Shown here one piece after another: positions 44,127 through 54,480 of a DNA stretch of 64,000 nt (position 1 is its first letter; the number at the start of each line of letters is the position of its first letter). The translations under genes were made by a program, and so were the position numbers. The stretch is from Chlorokybus atmophyticus (lineage: Eukaryota; Streptophyta; Chlorokybophyceae; Chlorokybales; Chlorokybaceae). The notes below the pieces were generated by a model, which saw nothing but the letters and a program-made list of their open reading frames with translations, made no database searches and had not been told where the DNA came from. The stretch covers positions 255,803 to 319,802 of the forward strand of contig RHPI01000585.1 of assembly GCA_009103225.1 (NCBI GenBank), in the 5' to 3' direction.

Positions 44127-44600
44127 TGTATCAAGTGGGCTCCAACCACTAGGCTATGGCAGCAAAAGACGCTACCATAAGTGAGCTGTCGTAGTTTATG
44201 TCAACTTGAAATCGTGACATTCCTCCCCAAATAACCTACGGGTTTTTTATTATTCAATAAACCACTTATTAGCCCACGTCGCCGGCACGGCCGTACCGCG
44301 ACCGGTTTTCCTGCAGCCATTTGGATCCGGCCATCCCCGCGCAACTTGCCATTGCGGCGCGATCGCTCATGCGGCCATAGGTCAAACTGGCTCGGCGCGC
44401 AGGTTGCAACCCTGCGCCCGGTCTAGGGCAAGCCGCCCCTAATGTTTTTTGCCCTTGGATCTGCCTCAATCTTTAGGGAATCGAACCTGAGACGTCAAGC
44501 TTTATCACCATTGTACCGAGTGGGCTCCAACCAACAGGCAATTGTAGCAAAAGACGCTACCATGAGTGAGGTCTTTCACAATTTATCTTAAGTTGTGACA
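44127..44600 (-). repeat. Direct-repeat pair around a tRNA-like (possible SINE) segment
   Basis: An ~87-bp sequence (agtgggctccaacca, then agcaaaagacgctacca) occurs at about 44127-44215 and again at 44513-44600, 386 bp apart. Between them, on the minus strand, GGTTCGATTCC (44488-44478) matches a pol III B-box and CTCGGTACAATGG (44520-44508) resembles an A-box. The box spacing is shorter than in a tRNA and no cloverleaf folds, so this is at best a degenerate SINE. Confidence 0.3.
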
Positions 44601-45639
44601 GCTAGTGCCTCTACAACGGTGGTGTGGCAAGGGGAGTCGTACCTTATGAGCATCGTGCAAAAGTGTGTGTGCTAGTGTTGTTGCTGCCTCTCCCTTTTTA
44701 TTGGTAGCATGAGCAGCAGCAACGCAAGCTTGGTTGCTTGATGTGGACTGCTTATGACGCCAAACAAAAGAGGCAAGCATGAAGCACGTACGGAATTATT
44801 AATAAGCAAAACAGAGTATTCTTAGAATATTTGACATAAGCAGCTCGAAAATTATACTAACTAGCTTATTGAGCATGCAGCATGAAGCGCTAGGGCCGGA
44901 CAATACTGCATGCATACGTATATACGGATGGAGAGGTGACAGTTGCTTTGAAAATTGCCTTTCATCAGTGGTAAAGATGTTACGACAGCCGTTGTTGTTG
45001 GCGGATGTTGCTGGATTTTGTTGTTATATTGTTGCTGCTCCTGCTGTAAGAACACAAGCGCATCAATAATCACTGACAACAACGACAATAATGACAAGGC
45101 GACAGCAGCGGCAGCTCCGACACAAGTTGCCGCAGCAGCTGCCGCCTGAAGCTGTTGATGTCATTAATAGTGTTACGAGCACCATTAAATACCGTGCAAC
45201 CATTAACTGCACCACATGTGCAACACTTGCAAACCTCCAGCAGCTCCGCCTCCGGCACCTCGCCCCCCTCCGCTGTCGGCGCCAATAGCGCAGGTTTGGC
45301 AACCCATTGCGGCACTAGCAAACATCAGCATAGTGCCAGCTGCATGCTCGGTTAAGCACGTGCTTGGCTGACATGTGTCTGCGCTCGCACTGATCCTGCA
45401 ACCCGCGTGCCATAACGCAATTCATATGATAGGGTTTCAATAGCCGCACCTGAAAGGACCAGGGACACGAGGAGCACAACATGCACGCTCCATCCTTCAT
45501 GGACCATGCATATCTTGTACTTACAGCAATAATCCGAACAAAAACGTGCCTAATTCGACCACGCACCACTATTTGTTTGGTCTCCTGCTAAAAAGGGACT
45601 GTATATTGTATTGTTCGGCATGCATAGTGCGCGGTTGCG
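44601..45639. other. No recognised gene
   Basis: Contains a GC-rich, CAGCAG/CCGCC-rich patch at 45090-45290 that is open in several frames on both strands. That is expected of the composition and not evidence of a gene. Confidence 0.4.
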
Positions 45640-45800
45640 TGCCAGGTATTGGATCCCCGAATGGACCATGAACGTTCCGTCCCCCGCAGACCAGGCACTC
45701 GTGGTTTGCGGGGCACGGACCATGTCAAGCCCGCGGGGTCCGCATGAAGGACCATATAGGGTCCTTGAACGTCAAGCCGTGTGCTTGTAAGGAAGCCAGT
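45640..45800 (-). mobile_element. Fragment of a CACTA-like subterminal region
   Basis: Reverse complement matches 59050-59180 and 61095-61225: ttgacgttcaagg, ggaccctatatggtcc, ggaccccgcggg, gagtgcctggtc, gggggacgga. Only the outermost ~160 bp of the element end is present. Confidence 0.8.
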
Positions 45801-45868
45801 TTGCATGCGCATGTGAAGTGCAGCTGCATGTCACACTAAGCATGATCAAGATGTGACATTATTGAGAT

Positions 45869-46192
45869 TGCACAGTAGCAACAATGACAAGCACAAGTAT
45901 GGCGCTGACCATATAGTAGAGTGGATCTTACTGTATTGCACAACATACAGTATTTTATATAGTACACAAGTGAGTGCCAGTCAACACTAGTCAACGCTAG
46001 TCAAAGTCAACACTGGTCAACACTAGTCAACGGTTAAAGTCAAAGTCACATGTCGAAGTTAAGGTAAAAGTCAATGGTCAATGTCAACGTTGACCACAGT
46101 GGACTGTAACTCCCATAACGACAATTAACCGTAACTCCCAAATTGAAGATGACCGTAGAAGTTTAGCTAAAGCGCTAAACAAAGTACTTTTG
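45869..46192 (-). repeat. Solo LTR of the Copia copy 1/2 family
   Basis: Minus-oriented LTR: TTGAC-rich block on its sense strand at about 46100-45970 and end tgcacagtagcaacaatgac (plus strand) at 45869. The start is blurred near 46192 (aaagtacttt). No internal sequence. Confidence 0.8.
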
Positions 46193-46859
46193 ATAGACAT
46201 ATATATAGTACATGGCATGAGGTGACATGTTGCCATGATGGCAAATGGCTGTTCAAGCATTGTGCTGTGTGTTGGACGTCTATTGCATGGTCAGCACACG
46301 TTTCTAAGGGGATATCCCCCTTGAGAAATTGTGTGGCCAAGTGAGAAAACATCAGGAACGGGATATAATCATCCGGAATGCCTGTGAGCGGCCTTAGGAG
46401 GATGGGCATGCTCAAGGCAGCAATACTTGAAGTTGTGCACGTTGAGGATGGCGTAAGCACTATTGTGCATACCTTGGCAGAGCGTTAGCAAGGTCTTTCC
46501 ACCCACTAAGTGTGGGGTGCTAGGTGTTATTACTTAAGGGGCCTTCCCCTGCCATTTATTGGGCAAGTTGCTTGTAAGAGGGGTGTGGGAGCTGCAAAGA
46601 AGCCGCCATGTAAGATTGACAGGTATCAAAAAGCTCAAAGCTCTGCTACAAGCTGCACCATGAAGCTCTCACCGTTCCAACATGCCAGGGAGCATGTTCC
46701 TTGCCTCCCTCCGCATGTGCACGTCTCCCTATCCATGAACGAGCACTGTGCATGTGACTATAGCAAAATAGACCTAGGTGTCTACATCGTGTGCAGACAT
46801 GGACATGGTCCATGTACGGTGGACATGTGAATGATTCAAGGTCATGCATGATGTGCATA
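46193..46859. other. Possible LINE sequence upstream of RT, unresolved
   Basis: A plus-strand frame (46510-46830) is open for 106 codons directly upstream of a LINE RT, where the endonuclease-RT linker would lie. No motif confirms it. Confidence 0.3.
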
Positions 46860-47283
46860 AGTCCAATTGGAGACCTATTACGCTACTACCCCTTCACTAC
46901 AAAATTTTAGCCAAGGCATTAGCAATACGCATTTCCCCTCTTTGGAATTTCGCCTGAGCAAGCCGGCTGTGTCAAGCACCGTTACATCTTGGACAATGTC
47001 TTGACAGCTTTGAATGCTGTTGCTTGGGCTGAGGAGTTAGACCATCAAGTGGCTTTTCTCATGCTTAACTTTGAGAAAGCATTTGACCAAATGGACTGGG
47101 ACTTCCTTGAGGCGATGCTGCATGCCAAGGGCTTTGGGGACAGATTTTGTGGGTGGGTGCGCACGCTGAATGGTGGAGGCTACAGCAAGGTGTTGGTCAA
47201 TGAGCATCTGTCTAAGGCCTTCCCGCTGCAGCAGAGCGTTCGCTTGGGCTGGCCACTAGCCCCTTTCCTCTCCCTTGGCAGGC
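46860..47283 (+). pseudogene. LINE reverse transcriptase fragment
   Basis: PITLLPLHYKILAKALAIRI (46878-46940), then after a frame change ILDNVLTALNAVAWA, FLMLNFEKAFDQMDWDFLEA, MLHAKGFGDRFCGWVRTL and QQSVRLGWPLAPFLS: RT blocks 1 to 4 of an L1-type LINE, related to 26430-26870. The block A Asp is Asn (LNFEKAF). Homology ends at about 47280, fused to the gag end of Gypsy 2. Confidence 0.8.
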
Positions 47284-47383
47284 CAAATCCACCATCACTT
47301 GCAATCTTTGCAAGAAGACAGGTCATGGGGAGGCAGAGTGCTATGCAGCACAGAAGGCCAAGCAGCAGAAGGACAAAAAATAG
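47282..47383 (+). pseudogene. Gypsy 2 gag C-terminal zinc knuckle
   Basis: CNLCKKTGHGEAEC (CX2CX4HX4C, 47300-47341) followed by a Lys/Gln-rich tail and a stop. The upstream part of gag is replaced by the LINE RT fragment. Confidence 0.8.
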
Positions 47384-47610
47384 GAATTGTCCGTGGTAGG
47401 TAGCTTAGTTTAGCAGAAAACGACTTTAAAAATGCTGTTCTTCTTGATAAAGTCTCCTCTCTTTGTGATGTATCAGATTTGGACTGATATGAGCACACCA
47501 CCTGTGTTTACAAATGCAAATGGTTGTGTTTTAATCAATATTCCATTATCTGCATTAGTAACTGCTGTTAAGCACTTACACGAGTTGCAAGTACAACATG
47601 CTGTCACTGC

Positions 47611-48432
47611 ATGTGTAGTTATCCCTTGATATCATGGCCCGTGGTCGCGATTGTTGAAAGGGGAAGAAGTAATTATGCAACTCTCATGCAAAGATACAGG
47701 AACTTCACCGTTACAAGTGATCTTTATCAAGTCTGCTATCAACTACAGCACTCCGACATTAGCTACATTGATGGTCACTCAGTGCCACTCGAATGGAGAT
47801 TTGAAAATCAACTTATGTGCACACCATGTACAGCAATGATTAATACTGGTGCAAACCATAACTTTGAACATGCTTGGGTAAAATGTAATAACATACCTTT
47901 CACACCAGTCACGTCGTATGTACGTGCTGCTGGTTCCACCCTCAATGCAATTGGGGAGGTGAAGGGGCGTTTGGTTATTAACAGCCACAAGACTCAACCA
48001 GCTTTCATTGTGGTGGATATAGGTATCCCTGGGGTGGATGTTGTTTTGGGTGAACAGTGGCACACCAAAGCAGGTTTGCAATTTGACTCTCGAGCAAATA
48101 TGTGCACCCTTCATAAGGGTAAACGTAAGGTAACGTTAAACACACCTGTACTCGCACGTGTTACTCGCGACAATGTTCCGCTCCTCTCTGCTATGCAATT
48201 AAACCATTGCATGCGTAAACGCGAGGAAGTATATCTGATGCACTTACGACAGGTAGAGACACTTGTTAAACAAGCCTTAACTGACCCTGTGGTGCAATCA
48301 CTTACGGAACAATACGCAAATGTATTTCAGGATGAACTCCCGGAGTTGCCTCCTGATAGAAACATACATCATACCATTCCGTTAGAAGAGGGGGCAAGAG
48401 TGGGCAAAGCCACCTTGGCGGTCTATCAATAG
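47611..48432 (+). pseudogene. Gypsy 2 retropepsin and start of RT linker
   Basis: An open frame of 273 codons. The retropepsin active site reads AMINTGANHNF where functional enzymes have D-T/S-G-A, so the catalytic Asp is Asn. VVDIGIPGVDVVLGEQWH is the typical flap-to-second-hydrophobic-Gly region. The end (ELPPDRNIHHTIPLEEGA) is the usual approach to Gypsy RT. Confidence 0.85.
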
Positions 48433-48457
48433 GCTAAGTCCCTTAGAACACGCGGAA

Positions 48458-49254
48458 ATGGAAAAGCAGCTCAAAGAGTTATTGGACAAAGGTTTATTAA
48501 GAAAGAGCATATCTCCTTTTAGTGCACCAATTTTGTCTGTGCCCAAAAAGAATGGCAAGCTACGCATGTGTATTGATTACCGTACGTTGAAGGTAACTAT
48601 GAAAAATAGATACCTTTTGCCTCGGATTGATGATTTGCTTAATAAGCTGTCAGGTGCAACAGTGTTCGGCACACTGGATTGGACCAATGGTTATCATTAA
48701 ATAAATAAAAATAAAAATCCACCCGGTCAGATATACAAAAAACTGTTTGCACCCCACTAGGACACGTTGAGTATAAAGTGTTACTATTTGGGTTAACAAA
48801 TGCACCAGCTACATTTCAGGCAGCAATGAACGCGGTATTTGCTGATGAGTTGTACAAGTTTGTACTGGTGTATCTTGACGACATTGTGTTCAGCAAAACC
48901 CAGGAGGAACACCAGAAGCATGTGGAATTGGTTCTAGCTAAGTTGCGCGAACACAAATTCTATGTCAACCTGTCCAAATGCAACTTTGCAAAAGATGAAC
49001 TACCCTTTTTAAGGTATGTGCTTGGCAAAAAAGGATTGAAACCAGATCCTCAACAGGTGTGTGCGGTGAAGGATTGGCCACCACCCAAGGATGTACATCA
49101 GTTACGTGCTTTCTTTGGGCTAGCCGATTATTTTTGCAAGTTCATGCAAGCATATTCTAGCATGGCAAATCCTTTAACATCTTTACTGAGAGAAGATGTT
49201 AATTTGTGTGGACGGAGGCACGAGGTTGCTTTACACGCATTAAAGATGCATTAA
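48458..49254 (+). pseudogene. Gypsy 2 reverse transcriptase
   Basis: KGLLRKSISPFSAPILSVPK, MCIDYRTLKVTMKNRYLLPR and GTLDWTNGYH, then a stop with a short A-rich insertion near 48700-48715. The second half has LTNAPATFQAAMNAVF, VYLDDIVFSKT (YLDD intact at 48871-48882), LSKCNFAKDELPFLRYVLGK and LRAFFGLADYFCKFM. Inactivated by frame breaks only. Confidence 0.85.
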
Positions 49255-49265
49255 TATAAGCCCCT

Positions 49266-49738
49266 TTGTTAGCCTTCCCCAACCACACCAAGCCTTTTGT
49301 GGTGATCAGTGATGCTTCCACCATTGGGTGTGGGGCAGTCCTTCTACAGGATGACGGATGCATCCATGTGCATATGAAAGCAGAAAGTTCATTCATGCTA
49401 AACGTAATTACACAACCACTGAGCAGGAATTGCTCGGGGTGGTGCACGCGCTGCGCACATGGCGTTGCTACTTGGAAGGTGTGGAGTTTTTAGTGATTAC
49501 TAATCACAACCCGCTCACATTCTTTCCTGCGCAACAGGACCTGTCGAGGCGGCAAGCTAGGTGGAATGAATTCATTTCTCGTTTCACTTTCACTTGGCAG
49601 TACCGTCCGGGTCGCACCAATGTGGCGGATCCACTAAGTCGTAGCCTTGCTCTTTTTGCACTTACGCGCTCTCGAAATACGCGTAATGTGCCACAGCCTG
49701 AAGATCCTTTCCCTAAAGGAAGTGTCCACAGGTTATAA
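49266..49738 (+). pseudogene. Gypsy 2 RNase H
   Basis: PFVVISDASTIGCGAVLLQD (first Asp), YTTTEQELLGVVHALRTWRC (Glu), FLVITNHNPLTFF (the usual TDH is TNH) and YRPGRTNVADPLSR (last Asp). One frameshift at about 49350. Confidence 0.85.
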
Positions 49739-49743
49739 CTCAG

Positions 49744-50522
49744 ATGATTGGTTTAGCTATTAAACCAACTTGCAACGGTTTACTGCTGTTAGCAATTTGT
49801 GGTATAAAGGGGAGCAGCTGGCAATTCCCAACTCGGGCGACTTGCGTCAGCAATGTTTACATTAAGTGTATGACCTGCCATATGTTGGGCATATGGGGAA
49901 ACACAAAACACTCAAAGCTGCGCAATAGTTATACTGGTGGCCGTCAATGTCAGCTGATGTGGATCAATGTGTTCGCACATGTGACGTGTGTCAATGTAAT
50001 AAGCCACTACAACGAAAACAAGCGGGATTGCTTGAACCATTGGTAATTCCAGAATAAAAGTGGGATTGTGTCAGTATGGATTTGATTACTGACCTACCTG
50101 AGACAGCAGCCAAATACACTGCTATTGTGGTTTTTGTCGACCGGTTTAAAATGGTGCATTTTGCCCCGTGTTGCACAACTGTGAGTGCACGGGACTTAGC
50201 ACATTTATTTGTGTCCACGGTCTTTTGAGTTCACGGTGTACTGTGTGAGCTTATCACAAATCGTGATCCTCGGTTTGTCTCCAAGTTTTGGAGAGAAGTG
50301 TGTAAATTGTTGGGGGTAAAACAAAGCATGTCGACTGCTTTCCACCCGCAAATGAACGGTCAAACTGATCAAGCAAAACACTGGAAGAAATGCTTTGCCA
50401 CTATGTGTCTCTTAACCATGTTGATTGAACAGGTACTTGCCAATCAACAAGTTCGCTGTGAACAACGCGTGGCAGAAAAGTGTAAAAGAAACCCCATTTT
50501 TCTTGAATTATGGGATTCGCCC
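49744..50522 (+). pseudogene. Gypsy 2 integrase, N-terminal and core part
   Basis: Across frames: an H2C2 zinc-binding remnant (VGHMGKHKTLKAA; WWPSMSADVDQCVRTCDVCQ), then core DDE segments (CVSMDLITDLPETAAKY; ELITNRDPRFVSKFWREV; STAFHPQMNGQTDQAKH, where the usual Glu after QT is Asp). The frame is cut by Gypsy 1 within ELWDSP/NYGIRP. Confidence 0.85.
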
Positions 50523-51203
50523 TGTTACAGTCAAGGCCAAATTCTGTGAATTTCATGACCGTTTTAGGCTTTATTTGTAAGGTACATGTTTTTTATGACT
50601 TGTGGCGGATATCGGCGAGTTATGAGTCTGCCGCGGATATCGACCGGGGCCCCAAGACCAGTCCGGAAGGTGCCAGAAAACGGAGGCCAGTCGGGGCCAG
50701 TCGAGAAGGGCTCGACCAGATTTCTGAAAGGGCCTGGCGCCGAGTAGTATAATTTGACCATATGAGCAGCAAATTAGGAGATCTTTGGTGCGTAAAAGAG
50801 GTCTAGAAGTGTACTACAGGATTCTGCAATTATATCTTAGCTTCTAGTTCCGTCTAGCGCTAGAATCGTCTAGACAGTAGCATGTGCAGACTGGTAGGTA
50901 TAAAAGTAACATTCTACAATTTGCAATACAACCTTTAGCTCCCTAGTTTCTTGTGTGCAAGCTTGGTGGTGGCTAGAAGGGGTTGCTAGCGTGTGTCCAC
51001 TGGTGTGTGCTTGCTTGTGTGACGATCCAAGGCGCTACACAAGTCGGTGTGTAGCTTCGAGCGCATGCGCGTGCGTACGCGAGTGGCGGGGCGCGCGTGT
51101 GTGCTTGGCCGAGGGGGCAAGGTTCCGGTGTGAATACCGTGTCTTGGTGAGAGGGTTGTGGGTTGGACCAACTCACAGGTGACAAGGCACGAGCACCGTC
51201 ACA
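50523..51203 (+). repeat. 5' LTR of Gypsy 1
   Basis: TGTTACAG...CCGTCACA. About 15 differences from the 3' LTR by eye over 681 bp (roughly 2%), indicating a fairly recent insertion. A ggtataaaag TATA-type box lies near 50898-50907. Confidence 0.95.
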
Positions 51204-51297
51204 ACTGGTATCGGAGCACGGTTTACGAAGGTGAGAGAGGAAGTGTGTGGGCGTTTACACTTTTTATTCGGAAGCGGAGTGTAGTGTGTTAGTGGAG

Positions 51298-52383
51298 ATG
51301 GAGGATGCTCGCATGGAAGAGCTTCAAGCTGCCATCTTGGCACTGAGGGAAGAGCTTCATCACACGCAAGCGGCGGCACAAGCACAACGCGAGGCGTATG
51401 AGCATGCGATGGCGCGTGTACAAATTCCCATGGCATCAAGCTGGCGCGTGCATGTGAAGGTGCCAAAGCCCAAGCCATTCAGGGGTCAACGTGATGGAGA
51501 TGCAGTGGATGAATGGATTTTTCAAGTATCGTCTTGGTTGAAGCTCACGGAGGTGCCCACGCATCTGCACATGGAGGTTGCAGCGACATTGCTTAAAGGT
51601 GCAGCACATGTGTGGTGGAGGCATCGATGTACGCGTGTTGCAAACGGGTTGGCGCTACCATTGACCACCATGGAAGAGATGGCATTGGAGGTCAGACATC
51701 AATTGGTTCCCGTTGAGAGCGTGAAGGCCGCACGCGACAAACTTGCAGCCCTTGTGCAAATGGGGTCCGTGATGGCGTACACGGCCGCGTTTCAGCAATT
51801 AGTGATGTCCATACCCAATATGACCGAGGAGGAGCAGTTGGACAAGTATACACGTGGTTTAAAACCTTTGAGGCGTAAAAAAGTGGAGCTACGGGACTCG
51901 AAGACACTCGCGGAGGCTATACGCATCGCGGAGCGTCTCGACGCATTGTACTTCAAGTCCACCACAAGAAACACTGACTGGAGGCAAAGGCATGGTGATC
52001 AGCCCCGGGGAGGCTTTCAACATGCATGGAGACGAGGAGAACCAAGTTTAGCACTTGCCAATGGAGGTGGAGCTGACTCTGGGCCTGCACCAATCGAGGT
52101 GGGTGCCATACACACGCATGGAAGTGAGGTGAAGCACGGCGGACGTGGTGAAAGAGGTAAAGGTGTGCGCAAGTGTTATGCGTGTGGGTCGACGGAGCAT
52201 TTGGCGTACGGATGCCCCAAACGAAGCACGCAAAGGCCAACACCGGATGGCAACCCTCGTCGTGATCGTCGCGTCAACACCATGGAGCAAAATGGCGTGG
52301 AGCAGGAAAACGACTTCCCCCAGTTGGTGAGGAGGCTACTGCTGGGGATAGGAAGGAGCCTCATGCACGGACGGATGCTGTGA
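51298..52383 (+). CDS. Gypsy 1 gag polyprotein
   Basis: Intact frame. The start is taken at ATGGAGGATGCTCGC (51298); the frame is open from 51247. N-terminal coiled coil (MEELQAAILALREELHHTQA), retrotrans_gag domain (KPKPFRGQRDGDAVDEWIFQ; LKGAAHVWWRH; YTAAFQQLVMSIPNMTEEEQ; YTRGLKPLRRK) and one zinc knuckle CYACGSTEHLAYGC (52174-52215). The gag stop at 52381-52383 overlaps the protease frame, which is one base behind, so pol expression would need a frame change or reinitiation. Gag forms particles and packages element RNA. Confidence 0.9.
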   Translation: MEDARMEELQAAILALREELHHTQAAAQAQREAYEHAMARVQIPMASSWRVHVKVPKPKPFRGQRDGDAVDEWIFQVSSWLKLTEVPTHLHMEVAATLLKGAAHVWWRHRCTRVANGLALPLTTMEEMALEVRHQLVPVESVKAARDKLAALVQMGSVMAYTAAFQQLVMSIPNMTEEEQLDKYTRGLKPLRRKKVELRDSKTLAEAIRIAERLDALYFKSTTRNTDWRQRHGDQPRGGFQHAWRRGEPSLALANGGGADSGPAPIEVGAIHTHGSEVKHGGRGERGKGVRKCYACGSTEHLAYGCPKRSTQRPTPDGNPRRDRRVNTMEQNGVEQENDFPQLVRRLLLGIGRSLMHGRML

Positions 52384-52931
52384 CATTTCCATTAAAGAAG
52401 CAGGAGGAGATGGCTTTGAATGCGCCAATGATGGTGAGTTATGCAAACGAGGAGACAACAAAGTACTTCGGGCTTCGAGCACACATTTGCGATGACCAAG
52501 GACGATGGAGAGAGTGCAAGCTCATGATTGATAGCGGTGCCAACAGCAACTTTATGAGTATTGATATTGCGCGGCGTGATGGTTGGCTTTCGTCATTACG
52601 AGGAGGTGAAGTGAAGCTCGCTAATGGAGAGCCACCCTCTGGAGGTGATGGCGCTGCGTTTATGACTAAAGAGTTGTGCGTTCGCATTGGGAAAATGAAG
52701 GAGAACATGCGATTTTGCTGCATCACCCTACGGAACGGGTTTGACGGGGTATTGGGACTACCGTGGCTATGGCAACATAATCCATCCATCAATTGGAGAA
52801 AGCGCGCGCTCACCATCAAACAAAATGGTGGAGAATCCATTCAAGCTGCGTCGGACGTCATCGAGGCGCGGCACGCACAATCAGGTGTTACGACAATTGC
52901 TCAGATCTCTTATGTGCAATTGAGGAAGTGA
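52380..52931 (+). CDS. Gypsy 1 retropepsin-like protease
   Basis: Open frame of 183 codons overlapping the gag end. The active site MIDSGANSNFM is intact (Asp at 52530-52532). GFDGVLGLPWLWQHNP is the conserved C-terminal Gly-Leu-Pro-Trp block. The frame stops at 52929-52931 and RT continues in another frame, so the original pol carries a frameshift here. Confidence 0.85.
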   Translation: MTFPLKKQEEMALNAPMMVSYANEETTKYFGLRAHICDDQGRWRECKLMIDSGANSNFMSIDIARRDGWLSSLRGGEVKLANGEPPSGGDGAAFMTKELCVRIGKMKENMRFCCITLRNGFDGVLGLPWLWQHNPSINWRKRALTIKQNGGESIQAASDVIEARHAQSGVTTIAQISYVQLRK

Positions 52932-52968
52932 TTGTCTCCACGGAAGGCAAAGGCTGCATGGTTGTGCG

Positions 52969-53259
52969 TTGTGCGCAAAAACACTGCAAAGTACAGCACC
53001 AAAGCTGAGTGACGATGTTAAGACGGCTACAATGGACCCCGAGGTGTGTAAACTTGTTAAAGAATACCAAGATATCATGGTGGACGGACTTCCATCTGGT
53101 CTACCACCTCCACGGAGCGTAGACCACCGTGTGGAGCTGATTGAGGGCGCGCACAAGCCACCGTATCGACCCGTATACAAGTTGTCACCTTTGGAGCTGG
53201 AAGAGGCCGAGAGGCAGGTGGTGGACTTGCTGCAAAGAGGCTACATCAGGCCTAGTAAG
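52969..53259 (+). pseudogene. Gypsy 1 RT, N-terminal part before the inserted module
   Basis: LVKEYQDIMVDGLPSGLPPP, HRVELIEGAHKPPYRPVYKL and VDLLQRGYIRPSK form the usual leader of Gypsy RT. It is interrupted after the codon aag at 53257-53259. Confidence 0.9.
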
Positions 53260-53726
53260 CTGGGGGGTCGCTATGGGTCGATAGCACGGTGGCTACACCC
53301 AGCACCCAAGTGCATTACAATACAAATGCGCAAGTGTACAGATATAGGCTGATCTATACACAAGGTCTGCACTAGGGTGCTAGGCTACAACAACGGGAAC
53401 TACTGCTTCTTCACGCCAGGTGCGAAAGTCACGCGCTACTTCGGTCTTCGACTTATCGATGGCGCCACTGCTGCCGACGCCGAGGTCGAAGCCTGAGAAG
53501 CCTGTACACCTGCAAAGTAAACCACACTCGCCACCCACGCCAAGGATGGCGCCGCCGTGCTAGGGTTTTAAGCAACTAGATAAGGAGCTTGTGACTCACA
53601 ACTCACGTCTACTGAGTGCTGGTGCCCTCAAGTGCCCAAGGCACTAGGGGCACAGGAGTCTCATAACTCATTAACGAGTTCTTGAGTTCATGGGCGCGCA
53701 TTTCATGCGCTTTATGAACTCATATG
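53260..53726 (-). mobile_element. 467-bp solo A-B2 module of the DIRS/PAT-like family
   Basis: On the minus strand it runs from atatgagttcataaagcgc (A start, near 53724) through the 200-bp A unit, the 200-bp extension and B2 (tcgacccatagcgacccccc, ending at 53260). It matches the A2-to-B2 part of copies A and B and contains no ORF. It lies exactly between codons RPSK and SPYGAP of the Gypsy 1 RT, without any target duplication, as expected of tyrosine-recombinase integration. Recombination between A1 and A2 of a full element would leave this structure. Confidence 0.85.
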
Positions 53727-54480
53727 TCCCCCTATGGTGCACCTATTTTGTTTATACGAAAGAAGAACGGGAGCTTGCGCATGTGCGTCGACTACCGAGC
53801 TCTCAACAACATCACGAAGAGGAATTGCTTTCCACTTCCACATATCGACGAGTTGCTGGAGCAATTGCAAGGTGCGCAGTACTTTACAACACTTGATCTT
53901 GCTGGAGGTTATCACCAAATCCGCATCGCGCCCGAGGATGTGGAGAAAACAGCATTTAATACACGTTATGGGCACTACGAGTGGTTGGTCATGTCCTTCG
54001 GGCTTATGAACGCACCGGCAACATTTCAAACGCTTATGAACAGCGTTTTGGCTGACTTGATTGGTAAGGGAATCCTCGTGTACCTCGACGACATTTTGGT
54101 GTACGCGAAAACCAAGGAGGAGCACGTGGCACTTCTACGGCGCGTGTTGCAGCGTTTGCGCGAACACAAGTTGTACGCCCAGCTACAAAAGTGCAAATTC
54201 TTGCTTCGAGAGGTGGAGTACCTAGGCCACATTGTGTCGCATGAAGGCATCAAGCCGGACCCCAACAAAGTGCAGGTGGTGCTCGAGTGGGCTTCCCCAA
54301 CCAACGTAAAGGAGGTGATGTCCTTTTTAGGCCTTGCGGGGTATCATCGCAAGTTTATCATGGGGTTTTCGCGCATAGCTGCTCCCTTGACTGCCCTACT
54401 CAAGAAGGGAAAGCCTTGAAGCTGGTCAGCAACAGAGGAACATGCAATTGCTGCGTTGAAGAAGGCGCTATTGGTGGCAC
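53727..54480 (+). pseudogene. Gypsy 1 RT, C-terminal part
   Basis: SPYGAPILFIRKKNGSLRMC, TTLDLAGGYHQIRIAPEDVE, MNAPATFQTLMNSVL, ILVYLDDILVYAKT (YLDD at 54081-54092), KCKFLLREVEYLGHIVSHEG and VMSFLGLAGYHRKFI. A stop at 54417-54419 is followed by ATEEHAIAALKKALLVA, the first residues of the RNase H connection, where the deletion junction lies. Confidence 0.9.

Noticed and set aside
44478-44520. A functional tRNA gene
   Set aside because: B-box present but A-to-B spacing is too short and no acceptor or anticodon stem pairs.
45090-45300. Overlapping open frames on both strands (CAGCAG/CCGCC-rich)
   Set aside because: Low-complexity triplet-rich DNA is open in most frames. No motif and no splice support.
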